Assembly (NCBI RefSeq): GCF_013185065.1
Contig: NZ_JAAVTO010000021.1
Coordinates: forward strand, 1 to 40,808
Source of the DNA: Adlercreutzia sp. ZJ473
GTDB lineage: Bacteria; Actinomycetota; Coriobacteriia; Coriobacteriales; Eggerthellaceae
Direction: 5' to 3'
DNA: 40,808 nucleotides
Shown: positions 24,696-32,139 of the stretch, one piece after another
Layout of the letters: each line of letters starts with the position of its first letter
Position numbering within the stretch: the stretch's first letter is position 1
Program-made: the position numbers and the translations under genes
Notes under the pieces: model-generated
What the model saw: only the letters and a program-made list of their open reading frames with translations
What the model was told of the DNA's origin: nothing
Database searches by the model: none

Positions 24696-25718
24696 CTAGC
24701 CGATGGTGACGTCGAACCCCTTCATCAGCACGGCGATGACGCCGCAGAGCAACCCGCCCACGACCCATGCGAGCCAGAAGTAGGCTTGGAGCGGTGTCGT
24801 GAACAGGAGCACGAGTCCCACGATGGTGGCGAGCATCATGACGGCGCCGCAGATCGCGCCGACGCGCTTGTCGGATTTATGGGCCGATATCATCTGCTGC
24901 TTCTGCTCATGGGGCAGATCCGATGAGGCTATCTCCTCCGGCGTCAGGTACTCCCCGGCGCTCTTGTTGTAGTCGTGCAGGTTGGTGCGTCCGAGCATCA
25001 AGCCGCCGTGGACGATGAAGCGCACGCCGATGGCGATGAGGAAGAGCATGGCGGGCGTGCCCAAGATGTCCTCGTAGCCCGTGTCGGAGAGGAACACCAT
25101 GACGCAGACTCCGAGGAAGATGCAGCATATGCCGCCGATCAGCTCGCGCGAGAACATCGACCGCGCCTGGGCCTTGTCCTCGGGGCGGTAGAAGTCGCTG
25201 ATGTACGGATGGGCCTTCACGAAAGCCGAATAGCTCATGGCGGCCGGGATGATGAGCGCAAGCCCCGCCGCGATCCCTGCGAAGAGCAGCAGGACGCTCA
25301 GCGAGACGAAGACGTTCGACGAGATGACATGCTGCGCCATCCCCTCGCCCGCCTCCCCTATCGCGCCGAACAACGTGCAAAGGGCCACTCCGAGGATGAT
25401 GGCCATGACGCCGTTGGACACCTTGCTGGCGAGGGAGCGCGCCTGCTCGTCGTAGCCGAAGACGTCCTCCGGCTGCGCCGATCCGCTCACGGCGAGGGAG
25501 CTGTCCGCCTCCCGCGCCGTGAGGTCTCCCTGCACGAGCTCGTCGAGCGTGCAGCTGAACACCTGGCAGAGCGCCAGCATCTTGTCCATTTCGGGATAGG
25601 ACTTGCCCGCCTCCCATTTCGCGACGGACTGGCGGCTCACCCCCAAGCGCATGGCGAGCTGCTCCTGGGTCATGTTGTTCACCGCGCGCAGGTGCACGAG
25701 GTTGTCTCTGAAGTTCAC
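24696..25718 (-). CDS. XRE-family regulator with C-terminal membrane domain
   Basis: Residues about 5–60 form a helix-turn-helix with MTQEQLAMRLGVSRQSVAKWE, the common Xre/Cro type. The remainder (about 100–340) has around five or six hydrophobic segments and a charged loop containing DLPHEQKQQMIS. Such regulators hold a DNA-binding head at the membrane and may sense envelope stress or small molecules. The start appears to be GTG at 25718 with AAAGG upstream. No neighbouring target gene is evident; the 174 bases upstream show nothing notable. Confidence 0.82.
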   Translation of the reverse strand: MNFRDNLVHLRAVNNMTQEQLAMRLGVSRQSVAKWEAGKSYPEMDKMLALCQVFSCTLDELVQGDLTAREADSSLAVSGSAQPEDVFGYDEQARSLASKVSNGVMAIILGVALCTLFGAIGEAGEGMAQHVISSNVFVSLSVLLLFAGIAAGLALIIPAAMSYSAFVKAHPYISDFYRPEDKAQARSMFSRELIGGICCIFLGVCVMVFLSDTGYEDILGTPAMLFLIAIGVRFIVHGGLMLGRTNLHDYNKSAGEYLTPEEIASSDLPHEQKQQMISAHKSDKRVGAICGAVMMLATIVGLVLLFTTPLQAYFWLAWVVGGLLCGVIAVLMKGFDVTIG

Positions 25719-25892
25719 GGTATTGCCTTTCTCTTTGCTGTAGCTTTGATTATCGCAAATGCCGTCGCAAATGCCACTGCAAAGTTAAGCGACGCTGCGG
25801 TTGCCCGCCACCAACCGCTGCGTGCTTTTTAGGCGAAAACCGCGCAGCCAGCAGTTGCAAAGCCCAGGTCAGAGATGTAATGAGGAAAAAAC

Positions 25893-26357
25893 CTACGCTT
25901 TCGCTTCCAAATACTTCAGCAGCCCGGTGCAGCCGGCGAGGACATCGCGGTAGGTGGCGTCGAAGTCCCCGGTGTACCAGGGGTCGGCGATGGGCCGGTC
26001 CGCTCCGGCGAACGAGAGCAGAAGGCGCACCTTGCCCTCGGGGTCGTCGGCGAAAAGGCGGCGCATGTTGCGCACGTTCGCCTCGTCCATGCCGATGAGC
26101 AGGTCGAAGTCGGCGTAGTCGCGCGGGGTGATCCGCCGTGCCGTCTTGCCGGCGCACGAGATGCCCACGCTCGCGAGCTTGCGGCGCGTGCCCTGGTGCA
26201 CGGGGTTTCCCAGCTCCTCGGAGCTCGTGGCGGCTGAGGCCACCTCCACCACGTCAGCGAGTTCGTGCTTCTCAAGCAGGTCTCGCATCACGAACTCAGC
26301 CATCGGCGAGCGGCAGATGTTGCCGTGGCAGACGAACAGTATCTTGGTCGGCTTCAT
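25893..26357 (-). CDS. Low-molecular-weight protein tyrosine phosphatase
   Basis: The 154-residue cytosolic enzyme has the phosphate loop VCHGNICRS (Cys10, Arg16) near the N terminus and the catalytic aspartate in DPWYTGDF (about residue 126). It removes phosphate from tyrosine; related enzymes also include arsenate reductases and arginine phosphatases. The ribosome site AAGGAGG is strong. It stands alone, so its partner kinase is not known. Confidence 0.94.
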   Translation of the reverse strand: MKPTKILFVCHGNICRSPMAEFVMRDLLEKHELADVVEVASAATSSEELGNPVHQGTRRKLASVGISCAGKTARRITPRDYADFDLLIGMDEANVRNMRRLFADDPEGKVRLLLSFAGADRPIADPWYTGDFDATYRDVLAGCTGLLKYLEAKA

Positions 26358-26434
26358 GGTCCTCCTTCGGTTTCGCCGTCCTCATGCACGCATCCTTTTC
26401 TGTCGTCTGGGAACGCGCGAAGTCCTTCTCCCTT

Positions 26435-26558
26435 GTCATCCTGGGCGAGCGAAGCGAGTCGAAGGATCTGGTTCCGAGCATGATGCGCTCGCATGCGCAA
26501 CTCACCTGCGACCAGATCCTTCGACTCCGCGCCCTACGGGCGCTCCGCTCAGGATGAC
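26435..26558. repeat. Dispersed inverted-repeat element, copy 1
   Basis: This 124-bp element begins GTCATCCTGGGCGAGC and ends GCTCCGCTCAGGATGAC, so its ends are inverted repeats. Inside, TCGAAGGATCTGGT is mirrored by ACCAGATCCTTCGA around a central spacer, giving a long hairpin. A second copy is at 28240–28357 and a fragment of the end is at about 27830–27850. It has no coding capacity. It resembles the short palindromic intergenic repeats found in many bacterial genomes. Confidence 0.75.
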
Positions 26559-26677
26559 ACGAAGGGCGCACTCGTAGAAACGTCCGCGCCAACACGTTGA
26601 CGTGCGAACAAACCCCCTATTCTTTGAGTCTCATTATAGAATGCTTCCATGACGAGTCTGCGACAGAGTTGCCCCCA

Positions 26678-26706
26678 TGTTCGCAAGCCATGAACGGCTT
26701 TATAAT
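26678..26706 (+). promoter_or_regulatory. Possible promoter for the DUF3791/DUF3990 cassette
   Basis: A perfect TATAAT (26701–26706) lies 36 bp before the GTG start; TGTTCG (26678–26683), 17 bp upstream, is a poor -35. The rest of the 384-bp gap holds the inverted-repeat element and AT-rich sequence without a gene. Confidence 0.4.
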
Positions 26707-26741
26707 GGAGTCAAGCGCTCGCAACCAAAGGAGGTGGCCCT

Positions 26742-26966
26742 GTGAATCCGCGCCAGATCGACATCGCTGACATGCAGTGCTGGCTTTTGCGCATGGCGGA
26801 AAAGAAGTGGCACATGCCCGCCCCCCAAGTTGCCGCCCTCTTCCAGCAACACGACGTATTCGGCTACTTGGCCGGCTTTTACGATATCCTGCACCTCAGC
26901 AGCTATGACCTCGCCCTCGCTGATGTTGAGAGCTACCTGAGGAGCAAGGGAACGTCGCCATGCTAG
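26742..26966 (+). CDS. DUF3791-family small protein
   Basis: The 74-residue product matches the DUF3791 pattern: a helical protein with an FxQHDVFGYLAGFYDILHLSS core and an ALADVESYL end. It starts with GTG preceded by a strong AAAGGAGGTGG. Its end overlaps the next gene by 7 bases. DUF3791 and DUF3990 genes often travel together in gut anaerobes, which suggests a toxin–antitoxin-like pair with this as the protective or partner protein; that is inference. Confidence 0.75.
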   Translation: MNPRQIDIADMQCWLLRMAEKKWHMPAPQVAALFQQHDVFGYLAGFYDILHLSSYDLALADVESYLRSKGTSPC

Positions 26967-27517
26967 CCCTACCCGACGGCCTTGTCCTCTACCATGGAAG
27001 CTACGCGCGAGTGGAAGATGTTGACCTGGCTCGATGCGCGCCGGGAAGAGACTTTGGACAAGGCTTTTACCTCACCACCGACTACGAGCAAGCGCGTAGC
27101 TTCGTGGCGCTTTCGGTGCGCAAGCACAAGGCCGACACCGGTGAAGAAGTCCATGGGGGCTATGTTTCCATGTTCAAGGTGACCGAACCGAATCTGCTGC
27201 AATTCTATGCGTTTGAGGACGCCGATGAAAACTGGCTCCACTTCGTGGCGGCGAATCGACGCAACGACCTCTTCTCCTGCTTGGTTTCCCACTACGCAGA
27301 CTTCGATGTCATCGCGGGTAAAGTAGCGAACGACCAGACCGCGCGAACGCTCCAGCTCTATGTGTCCGAGGCTTTCGGCAAGCCCGGGACCGAGGCTGCC
27401 GACCAGCTTGCCGTTGCAGCCCTCATGCCCAATCGGCTGTCTGACCAGTACTGCTTCCGCACCCCAAAAGCTGCTCGCTGCCTCATGTTCGAGGGGAGCG
27501 ACCGCTATGACGAGTAG
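26960..27517 (+). CDS. DUF3990 protein, predicted ADP-ribosyltransferase fold
   Basis: This 185-residue protein matches DUF3990, which belongs to the ADP-ribosyltransferase superfamily. LYHGSYARVEDVDL (His and Ser near residues 12–14) and DFGQGFYLTTDYEQAR (about 31–46) correspond to the NAD-binding H and Y regions; SDQYCFRTPKAARCL near the end is also typical. It probably modifies a cellular target with ADP-ribose, but neither activity nor target is known. It is overlapped on both sides by small partner genes, making a tight three-gene cassette. Confidence 0.78.
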   Translation: MLALPDGLVLYHGSYARVEDVDLARCAPGRDFGQGFYLTTDYEQARSFVALSVRKHKADTGEEVHGGYVSMFKVTEPNLLQFYAFEDADENWLHFVAANRRNDLFSCLVSHYADFDVIAGKVANDQTARTLQLYVSEAFGKPGTEAADQLAVAALMPNRLSDQYCFRTPKAARCLMFEGSDRYDE

Positions 27518-27749
27518 CTTCGGCGACCCCCTCTCCCCCTCCCAGATGGAAGCCTGCGCCGTCCTGGCCATGCGCATGATGCTGGAGGACCTCGCCACTG
27601 AAACGGGCCGTGCGTTCGACGAGCTGCTCGTGGCGTTTGCGAGCTCAAACGCTTACTCGATGCTGTTCGACTTCGAGACCCGCCTTTGGGCGGAAGGCCC
27701 CGATTATCTCCGCGGCGTTTGGGAACGCGAAATCGAAAGGAATCCCTGA
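27507..27749 (+). CDS. Small partner protein of the DUF3990 cassette
   Basis: The 80-residue product starts at an ATG inside the end of the DUF3990 gene (11-base overlap). It is helical and acidic, with MEACAVLAMRMMLEDLA, TGRAFDELLVAFASS and DYLRGVWE. Proteins of this sort commonly follow DUF3990 genes. I do not recognise a named family with certainty. The frame runs further upstream to 27360, but that part is the other frame of DUF3990. Confidence 0.65.
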   Translation: MTSSFGDPLSPSQMEACAVLAMRMMLEDLATETGRAFDELLVAFASSNAYSMLFDFETRLWAEGPDYLRGVWEREIERNP

Positions 27750-27912
27750 AAATGAGGAGAGCCCCTCGTTTGGTAAAGAGAGCCTTCTTGGTCACTTATC
27801 TCATGGGCTAAAGGACACGTCACCTCCCTGTCATCCTGAGCGGAGCGCTTCAGCCCTCCGAGACGCCGCGGATGCTGGCACGGGGCGATTGCAGGCGCTT
27901 TTGCCCGAGCGA

Positions 27913-28151
27913 CCGACAACGTCCACTTTCCATCCATGATTCTGGAAAGCTGGATGGAAAACGCCCGTTATCGGCGATCCGAGCCCCTAAAACCACCGAC
28001 AACGGCGCTTTCGCATCCACTTTTCCCGAGAAACCGCCGATAACGACCCTTTTGCATCCAAGATCGCTTGGGAGGTGGATGGAAATCTGTCGTTGTCGGT
28101 GATTCGCCTCAGGGATCGCTTGAGAGATGGATGGAAAAGCGCCGTTGTCGG
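27913..28151. repeat. Cluster of six 23-bp repeats in mixed orientation
   Basis: Six units, each exactly 23 bp, fit GGATGNAAANNNNCGTTRTCGG with small variation: 27913–27935 (-), 27952–27974 (+), 27996–28018 (-), 28037–28059 (-), 28077–28099 (+) and 28129–28151 (+). Gaps are 16, 21, 18, 17 and 29 bp. Opposite pairs can form hairpins. A partial seventh, CGTTGTCGG, is at about 28155–28163. The mixed orientation and unequal gaps rule out CRISPR. Together with the flanks it fills much of the 627-bp gap between the cassette and the next gene; a fragment of the inverted-repeat element is at about 27830. Confidence 0.85.
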
Positions 28152-28239
28152 TAACGTTGTCGGCGACCGACGGACGAAGCACCTCGGGCCCCGCGTCACT
28201 GAGCGAAGTGCCTGAGTTCACGAGCACAAGGCGCCTCGT

Positions 28240-28357
28240 GTCGTCCTGAGCGAGCGAAGCGAGTCGAAGGATCTGGTTCCGAGCATGATGCGCCCGCGTG
28301 CGCAACTCCCTCGCGACCAGACCCTTCGACTCCGCGCCCTCTGGGCGCTCCGCTTAG
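28240..28357. repeat. Dispersed inverted-repeat element, copy 2
   Basis: This element begins GTCGTCCTGAGCGAGCG and shares GAGTCGAAGGATCTGGTTCC and most other bases with the copy at 26435–26558. Its right end stops at GCTCCGCTTAG without the terminal GATGAC, so it is slightly truncated or diverged. Confidence 0.72.
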
Positions 28358-28376
28358 AGCAAGCGCAGGTCGGGAG

Positions 28377-28745
28377 CTACAGGTCGATGCGGCCGAACTT
28401 GGCGAGGAGCTCGGAGGCGGCGGCGCAGGCGTCGCAGTCGCAGTACTTCGCGCCCTCTTCCTTGCGCTTCAGCTGCTCGGCCAGCTTGGCCTCGGCGACC
28501 TCTGCCCCGAACATCTCGGCAGCCGGTCCCTGCAAAAAGGCGATCACGCCGTCGATGGTGGTGGGGCGCCCCTCCAAGATGTCGAGCAGCTCAGCCGTGG
28601 CCGCCTCAACGGCCACGTCGCTGCCGTCAGCCGCGACAGCGGTCTTCCAAGCGTTCGCCGCATCCTTGGTGACCTGCGTGCTCAAGCCGGCCTCCGCGAG
28701 GATGTCAGCACGCGTGGCCACAAAATCGAATAGTTCCTTCTCCAT
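28377..28745 (-). CDS. Small CxCxxC protein of unknown function
   Basis: The 122-residue product begins MEKELFDFVATRADIL and ends with KYCDCDACAAASELLAKFGRIDL-type sequence whose CDCDAC (about residues 101–106) could bind zinc or an Fe–S cluster. The middle is helical with no known domain. The ribosome site AAGGAGG is strong, so it is likely a real gene. A fragment of a sister copy lies at 24594–24650, so the gene has been duplicated. Confidence 0.7.
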   Translation of the reverse strand: MEKELFDFVATRADILAEAGLSTQVTKDAANAWKTAVAADGSDVAVEAATAELLDILEGRPTTIDGVIAFLQGPAAEMFGAEVAEAKLAEQLKRKEEGAKYCDCDACAAASELLAKFGRIDL

Positions 28746-28873
28746 AGCTGCCTCCTTGGCTCGACGATAGACAGGTCAAGCATAGCGACGGGCAAACTCT
28801 ACGTCAAACGCGCGTCGAGCGCGCCGCGCGACCGACAAAGCAGCGGGAACGACGCTCTTCTAGATTGATCTTC

Positions 28874-28904
28874 CCGCAGTGTCTTTTAAGCCGACACTCT
28901 GCGG
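28874..28904. other. Hairpin in the gap before the TetR fragment
   Basis: CCGCAG (28874–28879) with TGTC pairs with GACA and CTGCGG (28899–28904), with a 2-base bulge, and is followed by TATTTGTTTACT. It looks like a terminator but no + strand gene ends here; it may be the end of a lost gene or an operator for the TetR gene. The rest of the 295-bp gap shows nothing. Confidence 0.35.
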
Positions 28905-29040
28905 CTATTTGTTTACTATTCAGACTCCCACCTGCAGTTTAATATAGCGTTAAGAGCTTGTTTACCCGATCCGCAATCAACGGGCGCGGCATGACGCCTT
29001 AGAGCCGCCCTGAGCGAAAACTGACAAGCTAGGGGGATAT

Positions 29041-29292
29041 ATGAGTGCAGACGCAGACGAATCGAATCGGAACGACTTTCGCGGCCGGGTCACCCGAAAG
29101 ATGCTCTGGGATGCGTTGTTCTCCTTGATAGAGGAGCGTCACTTCGACAACATCAGCGTGAAGGACATCTGCGCCCGGTCACACGTGAACCGCTCGACGT
29201 TCTACAACCACTTCGAGAGCAAGTTCGACCTGCTCAACTACGGCATATACGAGATCATGCCCGAGGAGGCCAACCTCATCGAATGTACTTGA
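29041..29292 (+). pseudogene. Truncated TetR-family regulator (N-terminal DNA-binding domain only)
   Basis: The first 75 residues are a clear TetR helix-turn-helix: MLWDALFSLIEERHFDN, SVKDICARSHVNRSTFYNHF and SKFDLLNYGIYE. A stop follows at residue 84, while the family is about 190 residues and needs the C-terminal domain for dimerisation and ligand binding. AGGGGGAT precedes the start. It ends where an opposite-strand molybdoenzyme fragment also ends, indicating a deletion rather than a point mutation. Confidence 0.82.
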
Positions 29293-29434
29293 GTCGCTCG
29301 CATACGCGCCCTGCGTTGTTCGGCGAGGTCGGATCGCCTTCGAGCTTGGTCAGACGCCCGTCCACAACAGTGGCAAGCAAACCACATCGCTCATGACTGC
29401 TGTGACACAGAATCGGTTTGACCTCTGTCGCCAT
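29276..29434 (-). pseudogene. 5' fragment of a molybdopterin oxidoreductase gene
   Basis: On the minus strand an ATG at 29434, with GGAGGAGAAGGAA upstream, encodes 52 residues: ILCHSSHERCGLL, then VVDGRLTKLEGDPTSP and GRVCERLKY, then a stop. This is the N-terminal Fe–S segment of the DMSO reductase family (Cys10, Cys17 and Cys44, with Ser where a fourth ligand is often Cys). The complete enzyme would be 700 or more residues. There is no Tat signal, so the lost enzyme was probably cytosolic. The fragment meets the TetR fragment in a 17-base overlap. Confidence 0.75.
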
Positions 29435-29741
29435 TTCCTTCTCCTCCTTCTTCTTTCTCTTCCATTACCTTCAAACTCTCGCGAGGCCCTTTGACCTCGC
29501 CTTTTCAACGTATCGAAGATAGGGGCGCTTCGCCATCAACAGTATCTCCCGTCTGTTCGTTACCCCGACACCGCCCCGAAAGCGCCGCCTTAGGCAACAC
29601 CGACCCCCGAATTGTCCACGTCTCAGCCGAGGGCGCGAGGGGCAGCGACGCGGGGAGACGAGCGTCCCGGAAGCGCATGCCGACAGCGGCCGGCTGGCCT
29701 GCCGAGCGCCTGCCGCAAGGGGCCAGCCGCGGTAGCTCGCC
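29435..29741. other. Intergenic region between molybdoenzyme remnant and trigger-factor-like gene
   Basis: These 307 bases contain a pyrimidine-rich leader for the remnant gene and GC-rich sequence downstream of the trigger-factor-like gene. I see no gene, clear terminator or promoter. A + strand frame from 29491 into the next gene is an antisense artefact. Confidence 0.4.
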
Positions 29742-31052
29742 TCAGCCGAGCGCGAGGACCGCCCGTCGCGCGGCGTGCTTGTTCGCCTTGAGGCGGCGCG
29801 CCTTCTCGCGGATCTCGTACATATGCCCGCCCTTTTCGTACTGCTCCCTCAGGCTCGAGGCCGCGGCGACCCTGCCGCCCGTCATCTCGAGGAACACCTC
29901 GTCAAGGTCGGCGTCGGCAAGGTCGAGCCCGAAGTGGTCCGCGTAGGAGTCGAGGGCGAACCCCTCGAGGATGGCCTCGCGCGCCCGCTCCATGAGGAAC
30001 GCGCCGAACGCCTCCCGGTCCATGCCCTGCGTCGCCAGGTAGTCGTCAAGCGACAGGTTGCTCTGCTCGGCCTGCCCGCTGATCTGGTAGATGAGGTCGT
30101 TGACGACCTTCTCGTACAGGGCGTCGGAGATGGGCGCGTCGAGGCGCCGGGACAGCTCCTGCGCCACGGGGCGCAGCAGGGCCTCCTCGTCAGGCTTCGC
30201 GCGCTCCTGCGCCATGCGCGCGCGGATGGCCTCCCGAAGCTCCCCCATGCTCTTCGCGCCCTCGATATGACGGGCAACCCACTCGTCGGTGAGCTGGGGC
30301 GGGGTGAACTCGGCGAGGGATTGGACCGTCACCGTGCACGTCAGCGTCTCCGTGTCGCGCTCGTTCTTGGAGTGCAGGCCGAGGGCCTGGAACTCGAAGG
30401 TCTTCGTCTCCCCGCGCCTCATGCCCGTGATGTTCTCGTCGAACTCCGGGGAGAACCACCCCTCCCCTATGTCGAACGAGCGGCTCGGCGACGTCAGGTG
30501 CTCCACGGGCTGTGCGCCCCTCAGGGTGCTGATGGACACGTTGACCCTGTCGCCCGGCCTCACGGGCCGATCCTCCTCGGTCTCCACGTACGCGGCGTGG
30601 TCCAAGACGATCTGCTTGAGGTATCCCTCGACCTCCTCGTCAGTGACCTTCTGCTCCGGAAGCTGCACGCGCACCGGCTCGTACGACGACAGCTCGTAGC
30701 GCGGCTTGCGCGTCACCTCGACGGCAAGCGCGTAGGGGGCGCCCTGCGTCGGCTGGGGCGCGTCGACTATGACGGGGTCGAGGATCGTCTCGAAGTCGAG
30801 CGCGTCCACTATCCAGGAGACGAGCATGGCCGGCACGCCCTCCGCGCAGCGGCTCTCGACCTCGTCCTGGCCGAGCTTCTCGACCAAGAGCGTCATGATG
30901 TCCTCGTCGCTCGTGGAGTCTATGACGTTGGTGTAGGCCAGTATGCGCCTGACGACCTCGAAAACGCTGCTGACGTCCGCTGCGGCGAACGACGCCTCGA
31001 CGCGAACCTTCCCATCGCCCGCGTCAGCGAGGCTCATGTGCTCTGGCTTCAT
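29742..31052 (-). CDS. Trigger-factor-like protein with FKBP-type domain (divergent)
   Basis: This 436-residue protein has the three-part layout of trigger factor: an N-terminal domain (about 1–135), an FKBP-like domain (about 145–240; RPGDRVNVSI, FDIGEGWFSPEFDENITGMRRGET) and a long helical C-terminal arm. The ribosome-docking GFRxGKxP signature of true trigger factor is missing, so it may not bind ribosomes and may serve a special client. The ATG at 31052 has AAGGGG upstream and is preferred to a GTG at 31076. It lies upstream of the molybdoenzyme remnant on the same strand, so it may have been that enzyme's private chaperone; this is inference. Confidence 0.75.
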   Translation of the reverse strand: MKPEHMSLADAGDGKVRVEASFAAADVSSVFEVVRRILAYTNVIDSTSDEDIMTLLVEKLGQDEVESRCAEGVPAMLVSWIVDALDFETILDPVIVDAPQPTQGAPYALAVEVTRKPRYELSSYEPVRVQLPEQKVTDEEVEGYLKQIVLDHAAYVETEEDRPVRPGDRVNVSISTLRGAQPVEHLTSPSRSFDIGEGWFSPEFDENITGMRRGETKTFEFQALGLHSKNERDTETLTCTVTVQSLAEFTPPQLTDEWVARHIEGAKSMGELREAIRARMAQERAKPDEEALLRPVAQELSRRLDAPISDALYEKVVNDLIYQISGQAEQSNLSLDDYLATQGMDREAFGAFLMERAREAILEGFALDSYADHFGLDLADADLDEVFLEMTGGRVAAASSLREQYEKGGHMYEIREKARRLKANKHAARRAVLALG

Positions 31053-31088
31053 GACCGCACCCCTTCGTATAGACACGCCGTCCGACCG

Positions 31089-31121
31089 CCCCCTTGCGCC
31101 GCGAGGCGCGCCGCAAGGGGG
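31089..31121. other. Strong hairpin upstream of the trigger-factor-like gene
   Basis: CCCCCTTGCG (31089–31098) and CGCAAGGGGG (31112–31121) form a perfect 10-bp stem with a 13-base GC-rich loop, 37 bases before the start of the minus-strand gene. It may be a leader structure or an operator. Confidence 0.5.
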
Positions 31122-31269
31122 CAGCTCCTCAGCGCTTAGGGGCTTTACTCAAATCTACCGTTTCGAGCTGGGGTTTCGTAGTCAGCAAAAAACTGGGCGT
31201 GTTTAAGATCGCGACATTCTCGCATTGTGTGTTGCCTAGTGGCACATATCGGGGAAACCGTCTGGCGCG

Positions 31270-31335
31270 CTGGCGCGCGTCAGGCGACGCACGTCCTGCC
31301 GTCTGGTGCGCGTCAGGCGGCGCACGTCCCGCCGC
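31270..31335. repeat. 33-bp tandem repeat, two units
   Basis: Units 31270–31302 and 31303–31335 agree at most positions; both contain GCGCGTCAGGCG and GCACGTCC. They lie in the 457-bp gap between the trigger-factor-like and lipoprotein genes, which otherwise holds the hairpin above and no recognisable gene. The repeat is probably neutral slippage. Confidence 0.6.
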
Positions 31336-31509
31336 CTTCCTGCCCGCCGTCTTCCCGACCGGATCGGCCCGCCTTCGCCACCGTTCGCCAAGGGGCGCTT
31401 CGGCCGACGTTTTCCCCTTTCAGCGTGGGGAGGAGCGGCAGATGGTCTATCATGGTCTGCGTGGGAAACCAAGGCCCGCCGCGCACGGCGGCACGAAAGG
31501 GGAAGCAAC

Positions 31510-32073
31510 ATGAAGATGAAGAAGCTGATCGCCATGATCTCCCTGGGCGCTCTGCTCGCCTTCTCGCTCGTCGCCTTCACCGGCTGCGGAGCCAACGACG
31601 AGCAGGTCATCCGCGAAGCCATCGCCGACGAGCTCGACTCCTACAAGACGCTCGACGACGAGGTCGTGAACACGCTCATCGCCGACATGGACGCCGACGA
31701 GCTGTCCGACTACGGCATCGACGGCGCCGAGTTCATCAAGTCCTACCTCTCGGGTTTCGACTACACCATCGACAGCGTCACGGTTGACGGCGACACCGCC
31801 GAGGCCGTCATCACCATGACCTGCAAGAGCTACTCCGGCTACGAGAAGGCGCTCGAGGAGGCCGCCACCGGCATCATGGAGGACGAGAGCATCTTGAAGA
31901 TGAGCGAGGAGGAGGTCAACGCCCTCATCGGCTCGACCATCATGGACGCGCTCGACAGCGTGGAGGTCGCGCAGACCGAGCCGGTCACCATCGAGTACAC
32001 GAAGTCCGGCAACGTGTGGGAGCCCGCGGCTTCCACGAGCAACGACGTCGCCACCGCCCTCATGACCAACTAG
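31510..32073 (+). CDS. Putative lipoprotein
   Basis: The 187-residue product has a lipoprotein signal peptide with hydrophobic core LIAMISLGALLAFSLVAF and lipobox FTGC, followed by an acidic, helical domain with SYKTLDDEVVNTLIAD and YTIDSVTVDGDTAEAVITMTCKSY. It should be anchored outside the membrane. It resembles many small actinobacterial and firmicute lipoproteins of unknown role. The ATG at 31510 is chosen for the signal peptide and the AAAGGGG upstream. A terminator hairpin follows. Confidence 0.8.
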   Translation: MKMKKLIAMISLGALLAFSLVAFTGCGANDEQVIREAIADELDSYKTLDDEVVNTLIADMDADELSDYGIDGAEFIKSYLSGFDYTIDSVTVDGDTAEAVITMTCKSYSGYEKALEEAATGIMEDESILKMSEEEVNALIGSTIMDALDSVEVAQTEPVTIEYTKSGNVWEPAASTSNDVATALMTN

Positions 32074-32085
32074 CATGCGCCCCGT

Positions 32086-32115
32086 GAGAGCCGCCTGCTT
32101 ATGCGGGCGGCTCTC
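32086..32115 (+). terminator. Terminator hairpin after the lipoprotein gene
   Basis: GAGAGCCGCC (32086–32095) and GGCGGCTCTC (32106–32115) form a perfect 10-bp stem with a 10-base loop 12 bases after the stop. There is no T run. It lies 24 bases before the menA start and might also affect menA expression. Confidence 0.65.
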
Positions 32116-32139
32116 TGCTGTCCGAAGGAAGCGACCCTC

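Noticed and set aside
27913-28151. CRISPR array
   Set aside because: Repeats occur in both orientations with unequal 16–29 bp gaps and no cas genes are present.
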